Part shown: positions 38,077 through 46,084 of the stretch, one piece after another
Layout: each line of letters starts with the position of its first letter
How positions within the stretch are numbered: position 1 is the first letter of the stretch
From: Nevskia soli DSM 19509
GTDB lineage: Bacteria; Pseudomonadota; Gammaproteobacteria; Nevskiales; Nevskiaceae
Assembly (NCBI RefSeq): GCF_000711955.1
Contig: NZ_JONR01000001.1
Location: forward strand, 186,001 to 250,000
Length of the DNA stretch: 64,000 nucleotides
Direction: 5' to 3'
Notes under the pieces: generated by a model
What the model saw: the letters and a program-made list of their open reading frames with translations, nothing else
The model's database searches: none
What the model was told of the DNA's origin: nothing
Translations under genes and position numbers: made by a program

Positions 38077-38760
38077 ATGCGGCACCCGCATTCCCCCGTT
38101 GTCTTCGCACTGGCCCTGCTCAGCCTGTGCCTCGCCGCATGCAGCGCCGTCCCGCTGGAAACCACGCGTGCGCCCGCGTCCCAGGTGCAGCACGCCGATG
38201 CCGATATCTATGTCTACGTCCTGCGCCGCGGCCGCCACACCGACCTCGTCCTGCCGGTGGCGCAACTGCGCAACCCCTTGCGCACCCTGGCCGTCGAATT
38301 TCCGGACGTGCATTACCTCACCTTCGGCTTCGGCGACCGCCAGTACGTCCTCGCCACCCACAAGAACCTCGCCCACGCCCTCCTGGCCCCATTCCCCGGC
38401 GCCGGCCTGCTGCTCGTCACCGCCCTGGAAAACCCGCCGATGGACGTCTACGGCCGCGACCACCTCGTGGCCCTGCCGGTAACCCAGGAACAGATCGACG
38501 CCATCAGCCGCTTCGTCTGGGATTCACTCCAGCAGAACGAGCAAGGCGAAGTTCCGCCATACCTGCCCGGCATCTACCCCGGCAACATCTACTACCCCTC
38601 GACCCACACCTACTACGGCCTCTACACCTGCAACACCTGGACCGCGGATGCGCTGAAGAGCGGGGGGCTGCCGTTCAGCACCTCCGGCGTGATCCTGGCA
38701 GGGCAGGTGTGGGATCGAGCGCATGCGATCGCGGCGGATGAAACGAAGACCGCAAATTGA
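38077..38760 (+). CDS. DUF2459 lipoprotein (TIGR02117-like)
   Basis: 227 aa. N-terminal lipoprotein signal with lipobox LCLAAC (Cys at about 21). The body has the DUF2459 pattern: VYVLRRGRHTDLVLPV, YLTFGFGDRQYVLATHKNLAHALLAPFPGAGLLLVTAL, YYGLYTCNTWTADALKSGGLPFS. The His in GRHTD and the Cys/His pattern are reminiscent of a papain-like (NlpC-type) fold, but that is speculation. It starts 20 nt after hpnA on the same strand and is probably the last gene of the hopanoid operon. Confidence 0.8.
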   Translation: MRHPHSPVVFALALLSLCLAACSAVPLETTRAPASQVQHADADIYVYVLRRGRHTDLVLPVAQLRNPLRTLAVEFPDVHYLTFGFGDRQYVLATHKNLAHALLAPFPGAGLLLVTALENPPMDVYGRDHLVALPVTQEQIDAISRFVWDSLQQNEQGEVPPYLPGIYPGNIYYPSTHTYYGLYTCNTWTADALKSGGLPFSTSGVILAGQVWDRAHAIAADETKTAN

Positions 38761-38871
38761 TCCGGCATAATATTTACAGTCGGTGAAATTTCAAAGGTTG
38801 CGGTATGGCTTGTTGGATTGGACCGAACCAAAAATATTTCTCATTCGATTCAATGAGTACTGGATCGCACT

Positions 38872-39252
38872 GTGAGTGAGTTGCAGATATCTGCTGACGA
38901 GGTCCATGGTGACGCTCGCGATGCTGATGTTGCTGCAGCGCTGGCGAACATCATTCGTGACCTCACCGGGCGACCTGCCGTGTTTGTCGATCCGGCAACG
39001 CTCACAGCCCTTGTCTCGTTGCAAGACTTTTCTGCCACTCAAACTGAGCATTTCGTGAATGAACTGCTGGCGTTGTCGCGTTCTACCACCTACACGTTTA
39101 CCATCACTGCAACACTTGATGAGCATCGGCGCCGGGCCCTTCTGGCAAAGAGGCCGGGGCGGTTTCTTGGTGACGGCGAGGTTGTTCACGTGCGGCCAGA
39201 CGAAGGGGCGGTTTTACATGCCTATTTTCAGTATCTGCTCGGCGATTTCTAA
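38872..39252 (+). CDS. Hypothetical protein
   Basis: 126 codons from GTG 38872; no recognised family. The sequence is soluble and acidic (ISADEVHGDARDADVAAALANIIRDLTGRPAVFVDPATLTALVSL, ... LDEHRRRALLAKRPGRFLG, ... VLHAYFQYLLGDF). The flanking DNA is less GC-rich than its surroundings, which hints at acquired DNA. No clear ribosome binding site. It could be a real accessory gene or a fortuitous frame. Confidence 0.4.
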   Translation: MSELQISADEVHGDARDADVAAALANIIRDLTGRPAVFVDPATLTALVSLQDFSATQTEHFVNELLALSRSTTYTFTITATLDEHRRRALLAKRPGRFLGDGEVVHVRPDEGAVLHAYFQYLLGDF

Positions 39253-39402
39253 CAACGCACTCCAATGCGGTGCGCCAGCAAGCGTAGGGGCTTAACACAC
39301 TCGCGGCCTTCTTCATGTGCAGCCAAAGAATGGAAGCTCAGGATTCCGGCTCCCTTCACCACCAAGCCCGCCCCGGAATGCCGGGGCGGACTGTGACTAG
39401 CC

Positions 39403-40485
39403 TCAGTACGGCTGGCGCCCCTGCTCGATAACGAAAGGCGAGGGCGGTGCAAAGACCCCGTTCACCATGGTGCCGCCGTGATGGATCGACGGGAACATGG
39501 GCTGCATGTTCTGCGGGAAGCCGAATACCGGCTGGGTCAGGGAATCGAGGCGTGAGCGCTGCTCCGCGCTCAGCACCAGTTCCAGTGCCTTCACGTTGTC
39601 TTCGAGCTGCGCCATGCGGCGCGCGCCGATGATCGTCGAAGTCACGCCCGGGCGTCCCTGCACCCAGGCCAGCGCCACGCGGGCCGGCGTGCTGTCGTGG
39701 GCCTTGGCGATAGCTTCCAGCTCGTCGACCACGGCATAGGCCTTCTCGTTGAGGAAGGTGCCGGCAAAGGCGCGGCCGTTCTCGACCTGGCCGGCGTTGC
39801 GGCGGGTGTACTTGCCGCTGAGCACCCCGCTTTTTAGCGGTGACCAGGGCGTGATGCCCAGTCCGAATTCCAGCGCCATCGGCACCAGCTCCTGCTCCAC
39901 CGAGCGCTCCAGCAGCGAGTACTCGATCTGCAGGCCGATGAAGGCCGACCAGCCGCGGAAGCGCGCGAGCATATTGGCCTCGACGATCTTCCATGCCGGC
40001 GTGTCGGACACGCCCAGGTAGCGCACCTTGCCGGCGCGCACCAGGTCTTCAAGGGCCGCCATGGTCTCTTCCATCGGCGTGTGCACATCCCAGTTGTGCA
40101 GCCAGTAGAGATCGATGTAGTCGGTCTGCAGGCGGCGTAGCGAGTTTTCACAGGCGGCGACGATGGACTTGCGGCCGGAGCCGCCGCCGTTGGGGTCGCC
40201 GGGGTAGAGGCTGCCGCTGAACTTGGTGGCGAGGACCAGGCGGTCGCGGCGCGCCGGGTGGCGGCCGATGTGGTCGCCGATGATTTTCTCGGAATGGCTC
40301 GCGGTGTAGAAGTTCGCGGTATCGATGAAGTTGCCGCCCAGCTCGATGTAACGGTCGATGATCTGCTGCGACTCCTCGACGCTGGAGCCCCAGCCGAGGT
40401 CTTCGCCGAAGGTCATCGCGCCCAGGCAGAACGGGCTGACGCGGAGGCCGGAGCGGCCGAGGGTGACGTAATGGTTCAGGGACAT
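39403..40485 (-). CDS. Aldo/keto reductase
   Basis: 360 aa. NADPH-dependent carbonyl reductase family, TIM barrel. Motifs: GRSGLRVSPFCLGAMTFGED, GGNFIDTANFYTASHSEKIIG (catalytic Asp and Tyr), LVLATKF (Lys), YIDLYWLHNWD (His), and the cofactor region ALAWVQGRPGVTSTIIGARRMAQLEDNVKALEL. It resembles YajO/Tas-like AKRs. Substrate unknown. It is divergent from a MarR-family gene across an AT-rich 92-bp region with a strong palindrome, so it is the likely regulated target. Confidence 0.93.
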   Translation of the reverse strand: MSLNHYVTLGRSGLRVSPFCLGAMTFGEDLGWGSSVEESQQIIDRYIELGGNFIDTANFYTASHSEKIIGDHIGRHPARRDRLVLATKFSGSLYPGDPNGGGSGRKSIVAACENSLRRLQTDYIDLYWLHNWDVHTPMEETMAALEDLVRAGKVRYLGVSDTPAWKIVEANMLARFRGWSAFIGLQIEYSLLERSVEQELVPMALEFGLGITPWSPLKSGVLSGKYTRRNAGQVENGRAFAGTFLNEKAYAVVDELEAIAKAHDSTPARVALAWVQGRPGVTSTIIGARRMAQLEDNVKALELVLSAEQRSRLDSLTQPVFGFPQNMQPMFPSIHHGGTMVNGVFAPPSPFVIEQGRQPY

Positions 40486-40510
40486 GACGAAATCCTTTAA
40501 AATGGGTGAT

Positions 40511-40543
40511 TGTTCAAAAACAAATATAGTTTATTTTTAAACA
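40511..40543. promoter_or_regulatory. Candidate MarR operator in the AKR/MarR divergent promoter
   Basis: An imperfect palindrome: left arm TGTTCAAAAACAAA (40511-40524), 5-nt centre, right arm TTTATTTTTAAACA (40530-40543). The arms match at 12 of 14 positions as inverted copies. The region is strikingly AT-rich for this genome and overlaps where both promoters must lie. Confidence 0.6.
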
Positions 40544-40577
40544 TTATTTACCGATCAACCGGATCAGCGCAAGTCCC

Positions 40578-40985
40578 ATGGCCAAAATCGACGCGGCGAA
40601 ACTGTGGTCCCTGCATTACCGCCTGCTCAACACCATCATCGTCGGCGTGGCGCCGCAGCTGGAGGCCATGGGCATGGAGACGAAGGAACTGTTCATGCTG
40701 GCGGCGATCGACGAGCACCCCAATCCGGCGGCGCTGGCGGACACGCTTTGTATGCCCAAGCCGACGGTGACGGTCTACCTGAAGCGGCTCGAGGCGATCG
40801 GCTTTGTCCGCCGCGCCATCGACCCCGGCGACCTGCGCCGCCACCGCCTCAGCGTGACCCCGGCGGGCCGCAAGGTGTTGACGCAGGGCCAGGCGCTGCT
40901 GACCGAGGCCTTGGGCCTGCGCCTGGCGCGGCTCAGTGCCGCCGAGCAGGCGCAGCTGGCGGCATTGCTCGAAAAGCTGGGCTGA
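40578..40985 (+). CDS. MarR-family transcriptional regulator
   Basis: 135 aa. A winged-helix dimeric repressor: KELFMLAAIDEHPNPAALADTLCMPKPTVTVYLKRLEAIGFVRRAIDPGDLRRHRLSVTPAGRKVL is the helix-turn-helix plus wing (about 36-100), flanked by N- and C-terminal dimerisation helices. It is expected to bind the palindrome upstream and control itself and the divergent aldo/keto reductase. The inducing ligand is unknown. Confidence 0.9.
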   Translation: MAKIDAAKLWSLHYRLLNTIIVGVAPQLEAMGMETKELFMLAAIDEHPNPAALADTLCMPKPTVTVYLKRLEAIGFVRRAIDPGDLRRHRLSVTPAGRKVLTQGQALLTEALGLRLARLSAAEQAQLAALLEKLG

Positions 40986-41097
40986 GCTTCGTCTTGGCAG
41001 GAATAGGGTGGGTGCCAAAGCATGCGCCTCCAGGCGAAGCGCAACGCGTCCACTGGTTGCCGATCGGCGGAGGCACGGCCTTCGGTCCTTATCGACC

Positions 41098-41487
41098 CTA
41101 CGCCCGCTGATCTCCATCCACGTACAACCACCGCCCCTCTTCACGCACGAAGCGGCTGCGCTCCTGGATCCGCACCGCCGAGCCGCCGCCGATGCGGTAG
41201 CGCGCCACGAACTCCACCTCCGCCCGGTCAGGGCCCGTGTCACGCGCGCTCTTCACGGTCAGGCCCAGCCACTTCGTCCCCGCTTCGAGACCGACCGAGG
41301 CTGGCCGCGTGCTGGCGTGCCAAGTGGCCAGCAGGTAGGGCTCGTTGTGCAACACGTAAGCGCTGTAGCGGGAGCGCATCAGTGCCTCGGCGGTCGGTGC
41401 TTCCATCGTGCGATGCCAGCGCGCGCAGCAGGCATCGAGCACATCGCCGCTACCGCAGGGGCACAGCCCCGCCGATTCCTTGCTCAA
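41098..41487 (-). CDS. YchJ family protein (SEC-C motif)
   Basis: 129 aa. N-terminal zinc-binding SEC-C-like motif LCPCGSGDVLDACC, then an NTF2-like domain with APTAEALMRSRYSAYVLHNEPYLLATWHASTRP, the standard YchJ pattern. Function unknown; the motif suggests metal or protein binding. Its start overlaps the stop of the DUF3228 gene by 4 nt. The 112 bp on its far side (40986-41097) contain a TAGGGTGGGTGCC dispersed-repeat-like sequence and no gene. Confidence 0.92.
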   Translation of the reverse strand: MSKESAGLCPCGSGDVLDACCARWHRTMEAPTAEALMRSRYSAYVLHNEPYLLATWHASTRPASVGLEAGTKWLGLTVKSARDTGPDRAEVEFVARYRIGGGSAVRIQERSRFVREEGRWLYVDGDQRA

Positions 41488-42062
41488 GGCTTCGGCCCCG
41501 GCGAGGGATCGCGCCAGTTGGCGTTGCGTTCCCAGAATTCCACGCTGCGCTGGTAGGCCGCGCGATCCAGCGCAACGCCCGAGCCGCCTTCCGTAACGCC
41601 GAGTGCGTTGCGCATCATCGTGATCGGCGCCATCGGAATCTCTTCAGGCTCCAGCGTATAGAGGCAGCCGACGACACCCCAGTCCGCCTGGATCTTCCCG
41701 CCTTCCTTGTGCAGCTGCTCGCGGCTGTACAGGATCGGGATCAGGTAACCGGCGACGGGCGCTTGCACCCCTTCGAACCAGCGCACGAGGACCGGCAGTT
41801 CCGCGGGGCTGCGCGACTCGTAGCCGGAACGCAGCAAATGCCGGTTATCCGGCGTGATGGGGATCGTCAGGCAACGCGTGGACGTCCAGTTGGCGTGGAC
41901 ATGGAGCTTGCAGAATTCGGCGTAGCCGTCGAGCACCTTCAGCGGCGCGTGCTCGTTCAGGTAGCGCTCGAATTCCTCCGCCGAGCAATCCTGGATCGTA
42001 TTGCCGCGCTTCTGCCTGGGAAACAGGCGGCCGATGGCGAAGTCCGTCAGTGCGATGTTCAT
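41484..42062 (-). CDS. DUF3228 family protein
   Basis: 192 aa. It matches my recollection of the DUF3228 family: MNIALTDFAIGRLFPRQKRGNTIQDCSAEEFERYLNEH at the N terminus, RCLTIPITPDNRHLLRSGYESRSPAELPVLVRWFEG, ADWGVVGCLYTLEPEEIPMAPITMMRNALGV. No function known. It is coupled to the YchJ gene. Confidence 0.75.
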   Translation of the reverse strand: MNIALTDFAIGRLFPRQKRGNTIQDCSAEEFERYLNEHAPLKVLDGYAEFCKLHVHANWTSTRCLTIPITPDNRHLLRSGYESRSPAELPVLVRWFEGVQAPVAGYLIPILYSREQLHKEGGKIQADWGVVGCLYTLEPEEIPMAPITMMRNALGVTEGGSGVALDRAAYQRSVEFWERNANWRDPSPGPKP

Positions 42063-42226
42063 GGGAGGTGGGATGAACGGATCATGGATGGCACGAGGGT
42101 GGGGCAGCGCCCTGGCTGCTGATTCCGGCGCATCTTATCGCGGAACAATCGCTCCGCGGCGGCCTTCGAGCCTGGCTCGTCGGTGCTCGTTTGACTTGAA
42201 TATACTCGTATGGTTATATAACTGAT

Positions 42227-42559
42227 ATGGAATCAACCTTCGCCATCATTGCCGAGCCAAGCCGCCGCGCCATCCTGAGCCTGCTCGCAACGTCCGAGCG
42301 CTCCGTGGGAGATCTCGAGGAGGAATTGAATCTCTCGCAGCCCTCGGTCTCGAAGCACCTGCGGGTGCTGCGGGAGGCCGGATTCGTGGAGTCGCGCATC
42401 GACGCGCAGCGGCGCCTGTACCGGATCAAGCCGGAACCGCTGATGGAGATCGACGCCTGGCTCGCGCCATTCCGCCGCTACTGGTCGGCTCACGTCGATG
42501 CCCTGGAACGCCACCTCGACCAGATGAATCCCGCGCCACGCCGCAAGGGGAGGAAATGA
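42227..42559 (+). CDS. ArsR-family transcriptional regulator
   Basis: 110 aa. Winged helix with EPSRRAILSLLATSERSVGDLEEELNLSQPSVSKHLRVLREAGFVESRIDAQRRLYRI, typical of ArsR/SmtB-type repressors of the metal-independent subgroup (no Cys metal site). It is translationally coupled (ATGA) to an SRPBCC protein, the common ArsR-AHSA1 pair, and sits under an AT-rich promoter region (about 42196-42226). Confidence 0.93.
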   Translation: MESTFAIIAEPSRRAILSLLATSERSVGDLEEELNLSQPSVSKHLRVLREAGFVESRIDAQRRLYRIKPEPLMEIDAWLAPFRRYWSAHVDALERHLDQMNPAPRRKGRK

Positions 42560-43125
42560 TGAGCAACCGTGATCAATACCTGCCGGGCCCTGCTTTCGGC
42601 GCCGAAGCCCGCAACGATGGGGAGAAGTGGACGCTCGTTCTTGTCCGCGAGCTGCGCCATCCGCCGGAGAAAGTCTGGCAAGCGCTGACTGAACCGGCCA
42701 ATCTGCGCGAGTGGGCGCCGTTCGAGGCCGATCGCAGCCTCGCTTCCGTCGGCCCCGTCAGGCTTTCCACGGTCGGAACGCCGACGCCGCTGATCTCGGA
42801 AACGCAGGTGACGCGCGCCGAAGCGCCCAGCCTGCTCGAGTACCGCTGGGGCGACAACGACATGCGCTGGCAACTCGAGTCGTTCGGCGAGGGCACGCGC
42901 CTCACGCTCTGGCACAGCATCGGCCGCGACTTCATCTCGATGGGTGCGGCCGGCTGGCACATCTGCCTCGACGTGTTCGATCGGCTTCTTGCCGATGAAC
43001 CCATCGGGCGTATCGTCGGTGGCGAAGCGATGAAATTCGGCTGGCCGCGCCTGAAAGCCGAGTATGGGAAGCAGTTCGGTACCGATACGCCCGGCGGGGC
43101 GCCCGGGACCGCCAAGAAATCGTGA
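42556..43125 (+). CDS. SRPBCC (AHSA1-type) domain protein
   Basis: 189 aa with the START-like fold of activator-of-Hsp90-homologue proteins: WTLVLVRELRHPPEKVWQALTEPANLREWAPFEADRSL, ISETQVTRAEAPSLLEYRWGDNDMRWQLES, TRLTLWHSIG. It binds hydrophobic ligands in a deep cavity; ligand unknown. It is coupled to the ArsR gene upstream. Confidence 0.9.
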   Translation: MMSNRDQYLPGPAFGAEARNDGEKWTLVLVRELRHPPEKVWQALTEPANLREWAPFEADRSLASVGPVRLSTVGTPTPLISETQVTRAEAPSLLEYRWGDNDMRWQLESFGEGTRLTLWHSIGRDFISMGAAGWHICLDVFDRLLADEPIGRIVGGEAMKFGWPRLKAEYGKQFGTDTPGGAPGTAKKS

Positions 43126-43166
43126 ATCGAGGGAACCGCCAGGTCCCGTCTTCGGAGGAGCTCGCC

Positions 43167-43415
43167 TTGAACTGGAACAAATGGAATCGGCAGACCCACC
43201 GCTGGCTGTCCATCGTCTTCACGGCGACCGTTGCCGCCAACTTCGCCATCCGGGCACAGGGCACGCCGCCGGACTGGGTGACCTACTCGCCGCTGCCCCC
43301 GCTCGCCTTGCTGCTCTTCAGCGGCCTGTACATGTTCGTGCTGCCCTATGCCGTCCGGTGGCGCGGCGGACGCGCTGAATCCCGCGCGGATTCCCAGCCG
43401 GGGATGAGGACATGA
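43167..43415 (+). CDS. Small two-helix membrane protein
   Basis: 82 aa from TTG 43167, chosen because GGAGGAG lies just upstream; the frame stays open further upstream. Two hydrophobic helices (about 11-28 and 40-61: IVFTATVAANFAIRAQG, PLPPLALLLFSGLYMFVLPYAVRW). Unknown function. It sits inside the ArsR-SRPBCC-DUF1801 run and its stop overlaps the next ATG. Confidence 0.7.
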   Translation: MNWNKWNRQTHRWLSIVFTATVAANFAIRAQGTPPDWVTYSPLPPLALLLFSGLYMFVLPYAVRWRGGRAESRADSQPGMRT

Positions 43416-43840
43416 AGAAGCCGGCGAAGAAAGCGGACTCCACCACGGGCCAGCCGGCCTCCGTGCTGATCGACAGGAGAATCGCCGATCTCGGCGACTG
43501 GCGCGGCGAGACCTTGAGCCGGATGCGCAAGCTCATCCAGGAAGAAGACCCGGAGGTCGTGGAGGAGTGGAAGTGGATGGGCACGCCCGTGTGGTCGCAC
43601 GACGGGATCATCTGCACCGGCGAATCCTACAAGGCGATCGTGAAGCTGACCTTCGCCAAGGGCGCGTCGCTGAAGGATCCGTCCAAGCTCTTCAACTCGA
43701 GCCTGGATGGGAACACCCGGCGCGCGATCGACATCCACGAGGGAGAGGAAGTCGACGCGGGCGCGTTCAAGACACTCATCCGCGCCGCGATCACCCTCAA
43801 CACCTCCGGCGGCAAGGCGAAGCCAAAGCGGGCGAAGTAG
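43412..43840 (+). CDS. DUF1801 (YdhG/YdeI-like) protein
   Basis: 142 aa. It has the DUF1801 core: RIADLGDWRGETLSRMRKLIQEEDPEVVEEWKWMGTPVWSHDGIICTGESYKAIVKLTFAKGASLKDPSKLFNSSLDGNTRRAIDIHEGEEVDAGAFKTLIRAAITLN. These proteins commonly sit beside ArsR/SRPBCC genes. Function unknown. Lys-rich at both termini. Confidence 0.88.
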   Translation: MKKPAKKADSTTGQPASVLIDRRIADLGDWRGETLSRMRKLIQEEDPEVVEEWKWMGTPVWSHDGIICTGESYKAIVKLTFAKGASLKDPSKLFNSSLDGNTRRAIDIHEGEEVDAGAFKTLIRAAITLNTSGGKAKPKRAK

Positions 43841-43920
43841 GCCGCTCGCGGCTGTTCATGCTGGATCGTTGCAGCCGCGGACGCATTGACGACCGCGGCA
43901 GCTTATCGCTGCTTCCCCAG

Positions 43921-43944
43921 CGCCAGAGATTGGTCCGTGCCAGG
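43921..43944. repeat. 24-bp direct repeat, copy 1
   Basis: Matches 45586-45609 at 23 of 24 positions (one G/A difference). Read on the minus strand it encodes LARTNLWR, the last conserved residues of pyruvate oxidase-type proteins; here it is orphaned, with no other poxB sequence beside it. Confidence 0.85.
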
Positions 43945-43969
43945 GAATCAAGGGGGGGCAAATCAAAGC

Positions 43970-45253
43970 TTACTGCATATGGCTGGAGCTTGCCGTTTCC
44001 GGGCTGAACCTGATTTTCAGATGCCTTATGGCATCGTCGATGGGGATGAACAGGTTCAAGCTGCCCGTCTGATCCGGATGCAGTCCCTTCTCGGTCAAAC
44101 CCACCACGGCACCGGATTTGTCCAGCAGCGGCCCGCCGGAATTGCCGTGCGTGACAGCCACATCGCATTGAATGAATTTGAATCCTCCATCGTTGCGATA
44201 GGCGCTGACAATGCCCCGTGTAACCGTGGTATCCAGCGCCAAATCCAGCGGCGTGCCAATGGCGAACACCTCGTCGGCCACTTCGGGCGCGGTGGCAAGC
44301 CGCAGATTCAGCGCGGGAAGATTGGATTCCGCCAGACGGATCAGGGCGACGTCGCGCGCGGCGTCGGTCCTCAGCACTTCCCCGATCACATCCCGTCCCG
44401 AGGCGAGGCGGACCTTGACCACATGTGCCTGCTCCACCACGTGCTGGTTGGTCAGCACGTAGCCGTCCGGGCTGATGATGAAACCGCTGCCGTGCCCGGT
44501 GGAAGTGATGACAGTAACCGTCCCGGCCCGGGCATCGCTGACGCCTGTGGGCGGTGTGGTGGCGGCGCGCAGCTGGATCGGCGGAAGTTCGGTTGATGTG
44601 GACTGGGCATTCCGCTTGCGCATCACCAGGTCATGAAACCCCTGGTTGGCCACCAGGTTGCGCACGGCAACATCGAAGGCCCCGGTGATGAAGGTCGGGA
44701 TGCCGTACGTGCTGGTGGAATCGTTTTTGTATGCGCCTTCGGTGGAGACTTCATAGACGACCTTGCGTGTCAGGACGTCGTAGATTTGCCAGTTGACGTG
44801 GATGTAGGCGCCGCCTTTGGCGTATTCGTAGTTCTGCGAATTATCGTCGGGATAACAGGCGTCGATCTCCAGTTTATCGATCTGGCCGGCGACCTTGAGT
44901 TCCGCCTGGGATGCGCCGGCATCGTCGAACAGCGCATCCGGGTCCCCCACTACCGGATAGTTGGATTGTTTCAGGACTTCCTGGAAAGTCTGGGCCAGTT
45001 CCTCGTTGCCTATGTCGGCGCGTCCCGCGCGCCAGATCAGGCGGCCGCGGGTTTTGCAGAACAATCCACCCATCTGCTTGCCGACATCGTCGCCGCGATG
45101 CAGCTTTATCACCACCCGGCTCAGAAGCAACGGCTTGGCATCGCTGCCTTCGGTCACATCGAGCGCCGCCTGGGTGGTAACTACCGGTATCGAGCCAGTG
45201 GCGGAACAGCCGAACAGCAAAATACTGCCGAGTGCGGCAAAAAAAGTTCGCAT
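43970..45253 (-). CDS. Lipoprotein-anchored HtrA-like serine protease
   Basis: 427 aa from ATG 45253. Lipobox LLFGC puts the mature N terminus at Cys16. Residues about 25-225 form a domain I do not recognise, resembling outer-membrane/curli-assembly-type lipoproteins in style (KPLLLSRVVIKLHRGDDVG ... AYIHVNWQIYDVLTRKVVYEVSTEGAYK). The C-terminal part (about 245-425) is an S1C trypsin-like domain: GHGSGFIISPDGYVLTNQHVV (His near 270), DAARDVALIRL (Asp near 299), THGNSGGPLLDKSG (Ser near 372). No PDZ domain follows. It is probably a periplasmic membrane-attached protease with its own sensory or targeting domain. It is flanked by the 24-bp direct repeats. Confidence 0.85.
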   Translation of the reverse strand: MRTFFAALGSILLFGCSATGSIPVVTTQAALDVTEGSDAKPLLLSRVVIKLHRGDDVGKQMGGLFCKTRGRLIWRAGRADIGNEELAQTFQEVLKQSNYPVVGDPDALFDDAGASQAELKVAGQIDKLEIDACYPDDNSQNYEYAKGGAYIHVNWQIYDVLTRKVVYEVSTEGAYKNDSTSTYGIPTFITGAFDVAVRNLVANQGFHDLVMRKRNAQSTSTELPPIQLRAATTPPTGVSDARAGTVTVITSTGHGSGFIISPDGYVLTNQHVVEQAHVVKVRLASGRDVIGEVLRTDAARDVALIRLAESNLPALNLRLATAPEVADEVFAIGTPLDLALDTTVTRGIVSAYRNDGGFKFIQCDVAVTHGNSGGPLLDKSGAVVGLTEKGLHPDQTGSLNLFIPIDDAIRHLKIRFSPETASSSHMQ

Positions 45254-45585
45254 CACGACTTCCCCCTTCCCCAAGTGGTCGCAAAATTCCCCGATTTGCG
45301 ATCAGTTTAGCTTCCGTCGATGAACGGCGCTGTGGCCTGGTTCGCACCGGGACCTTGCACCCGGCACCCCCCTTTGCGCCGGCTCAGGCGAGGTACGGGC
45401 ACCCCGACTGAGCCATCACTGAAGCCCGGCGGGCATGGCGCTCAGGGCGACCCATGGATTCCTCGGGGCCGTAACCGGGTTTGCCGTCTGGCTATTGAAG
45501 CGTGCCGGTGGCGCGAAGATGCGCCCGTCTGGCGCACGCGCCAACAGCCGCTACCCGGCCCCAGTCGAAGGAGAGTCTCCCGTCC

Positions 45586-45609
45586 CGCCAGAGATTAGTC
45601 CGTGCCAGG
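45586..45609. repeat. 24-bp direct repeat, copy 2
   Basis: The partner of 43921-43944; this copy is the natural 3' end of the poxB-like pseudogene on the minus strand. Confidence 0.85.
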
Positions 45610-45969
45610 TCGAGCACTTCATCGCCCCGGCCGCTCATCACCGCCTTGAGCATGTAGAGCGTGAAGCAGGTGGCCATCTCGCTGCTGATCTTGGGCGGAA
45701 CGGCGAGCCCCTGCCGGTTCACCACCGCGTCGACCAGCACCGGCCCGTCGTGCGCCAGCGCCGCCTTGATCCCGGGCTCCACGTCGGCCACGTCTTCCAG
45801 GCGGATGCCCTTGATGCCTGCCGCTTCTGCCGTCGCGGCGAAATTCGGTTGAAACCGGTGCCGCAGTCGAGGAAGCCGGTCGGCTCAGGCTGTCGTCGAC
45901 GATGCCGTAGATGCGTTTGACGCCCGCGGCAGCCAGTGTTTCCGCGAATTGATCTGCAACCTTGGCCAT
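45586..45969 (-). pseudogene. Pyruvate oxidase-like (poxB-type) gene remnant
   Basis: The N terminus MAKVADQFAETLAAAGVKRIYGIVDDSL is a clear ThDP-enzyme (PoxB-like) start. After about 28 codons it jumps directly to the C-terminal region. In other frames one reads FLDCGTGF, then PNFAATAEAAGIKGIRLEDVADVEPGIKAALAHDGPVLVDAVVNRQ and on to YMLKAVMSGRGDEVLDLARTNLWR. A full enzyme has about 570 residues, so roughly 440 codons were deleted and at least one frameshift is present. Cofactor-binding regions are missing; the gene cannot work. Confidence 0.88.
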
Positions 45970-46084
45970 GATGCCGCTCCTTGTTCAGTGAACTGTTCGG
46001 ACATTCCGGCCAGCACAGCGCGGTGGGCGACCCGGGGTAGCGATCCGCGGGCCCGCTGCCTTTCTTGGATCCCGTTACAGGCTC

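Noticed and set aside
39365..39390. GC-rich hairpin after the aldo/keto reductase gene as a terminator
   Set aside because: The stem is good but no T tract follows in either direction, so I did not call it.
40986..41097. Possible small gene between the MarR and YchJ genes
   Set aside because: The sequence resembles a common extragenic repeat (TAGGGTGGGTGCC...) and has no start with a ribosome binding site.
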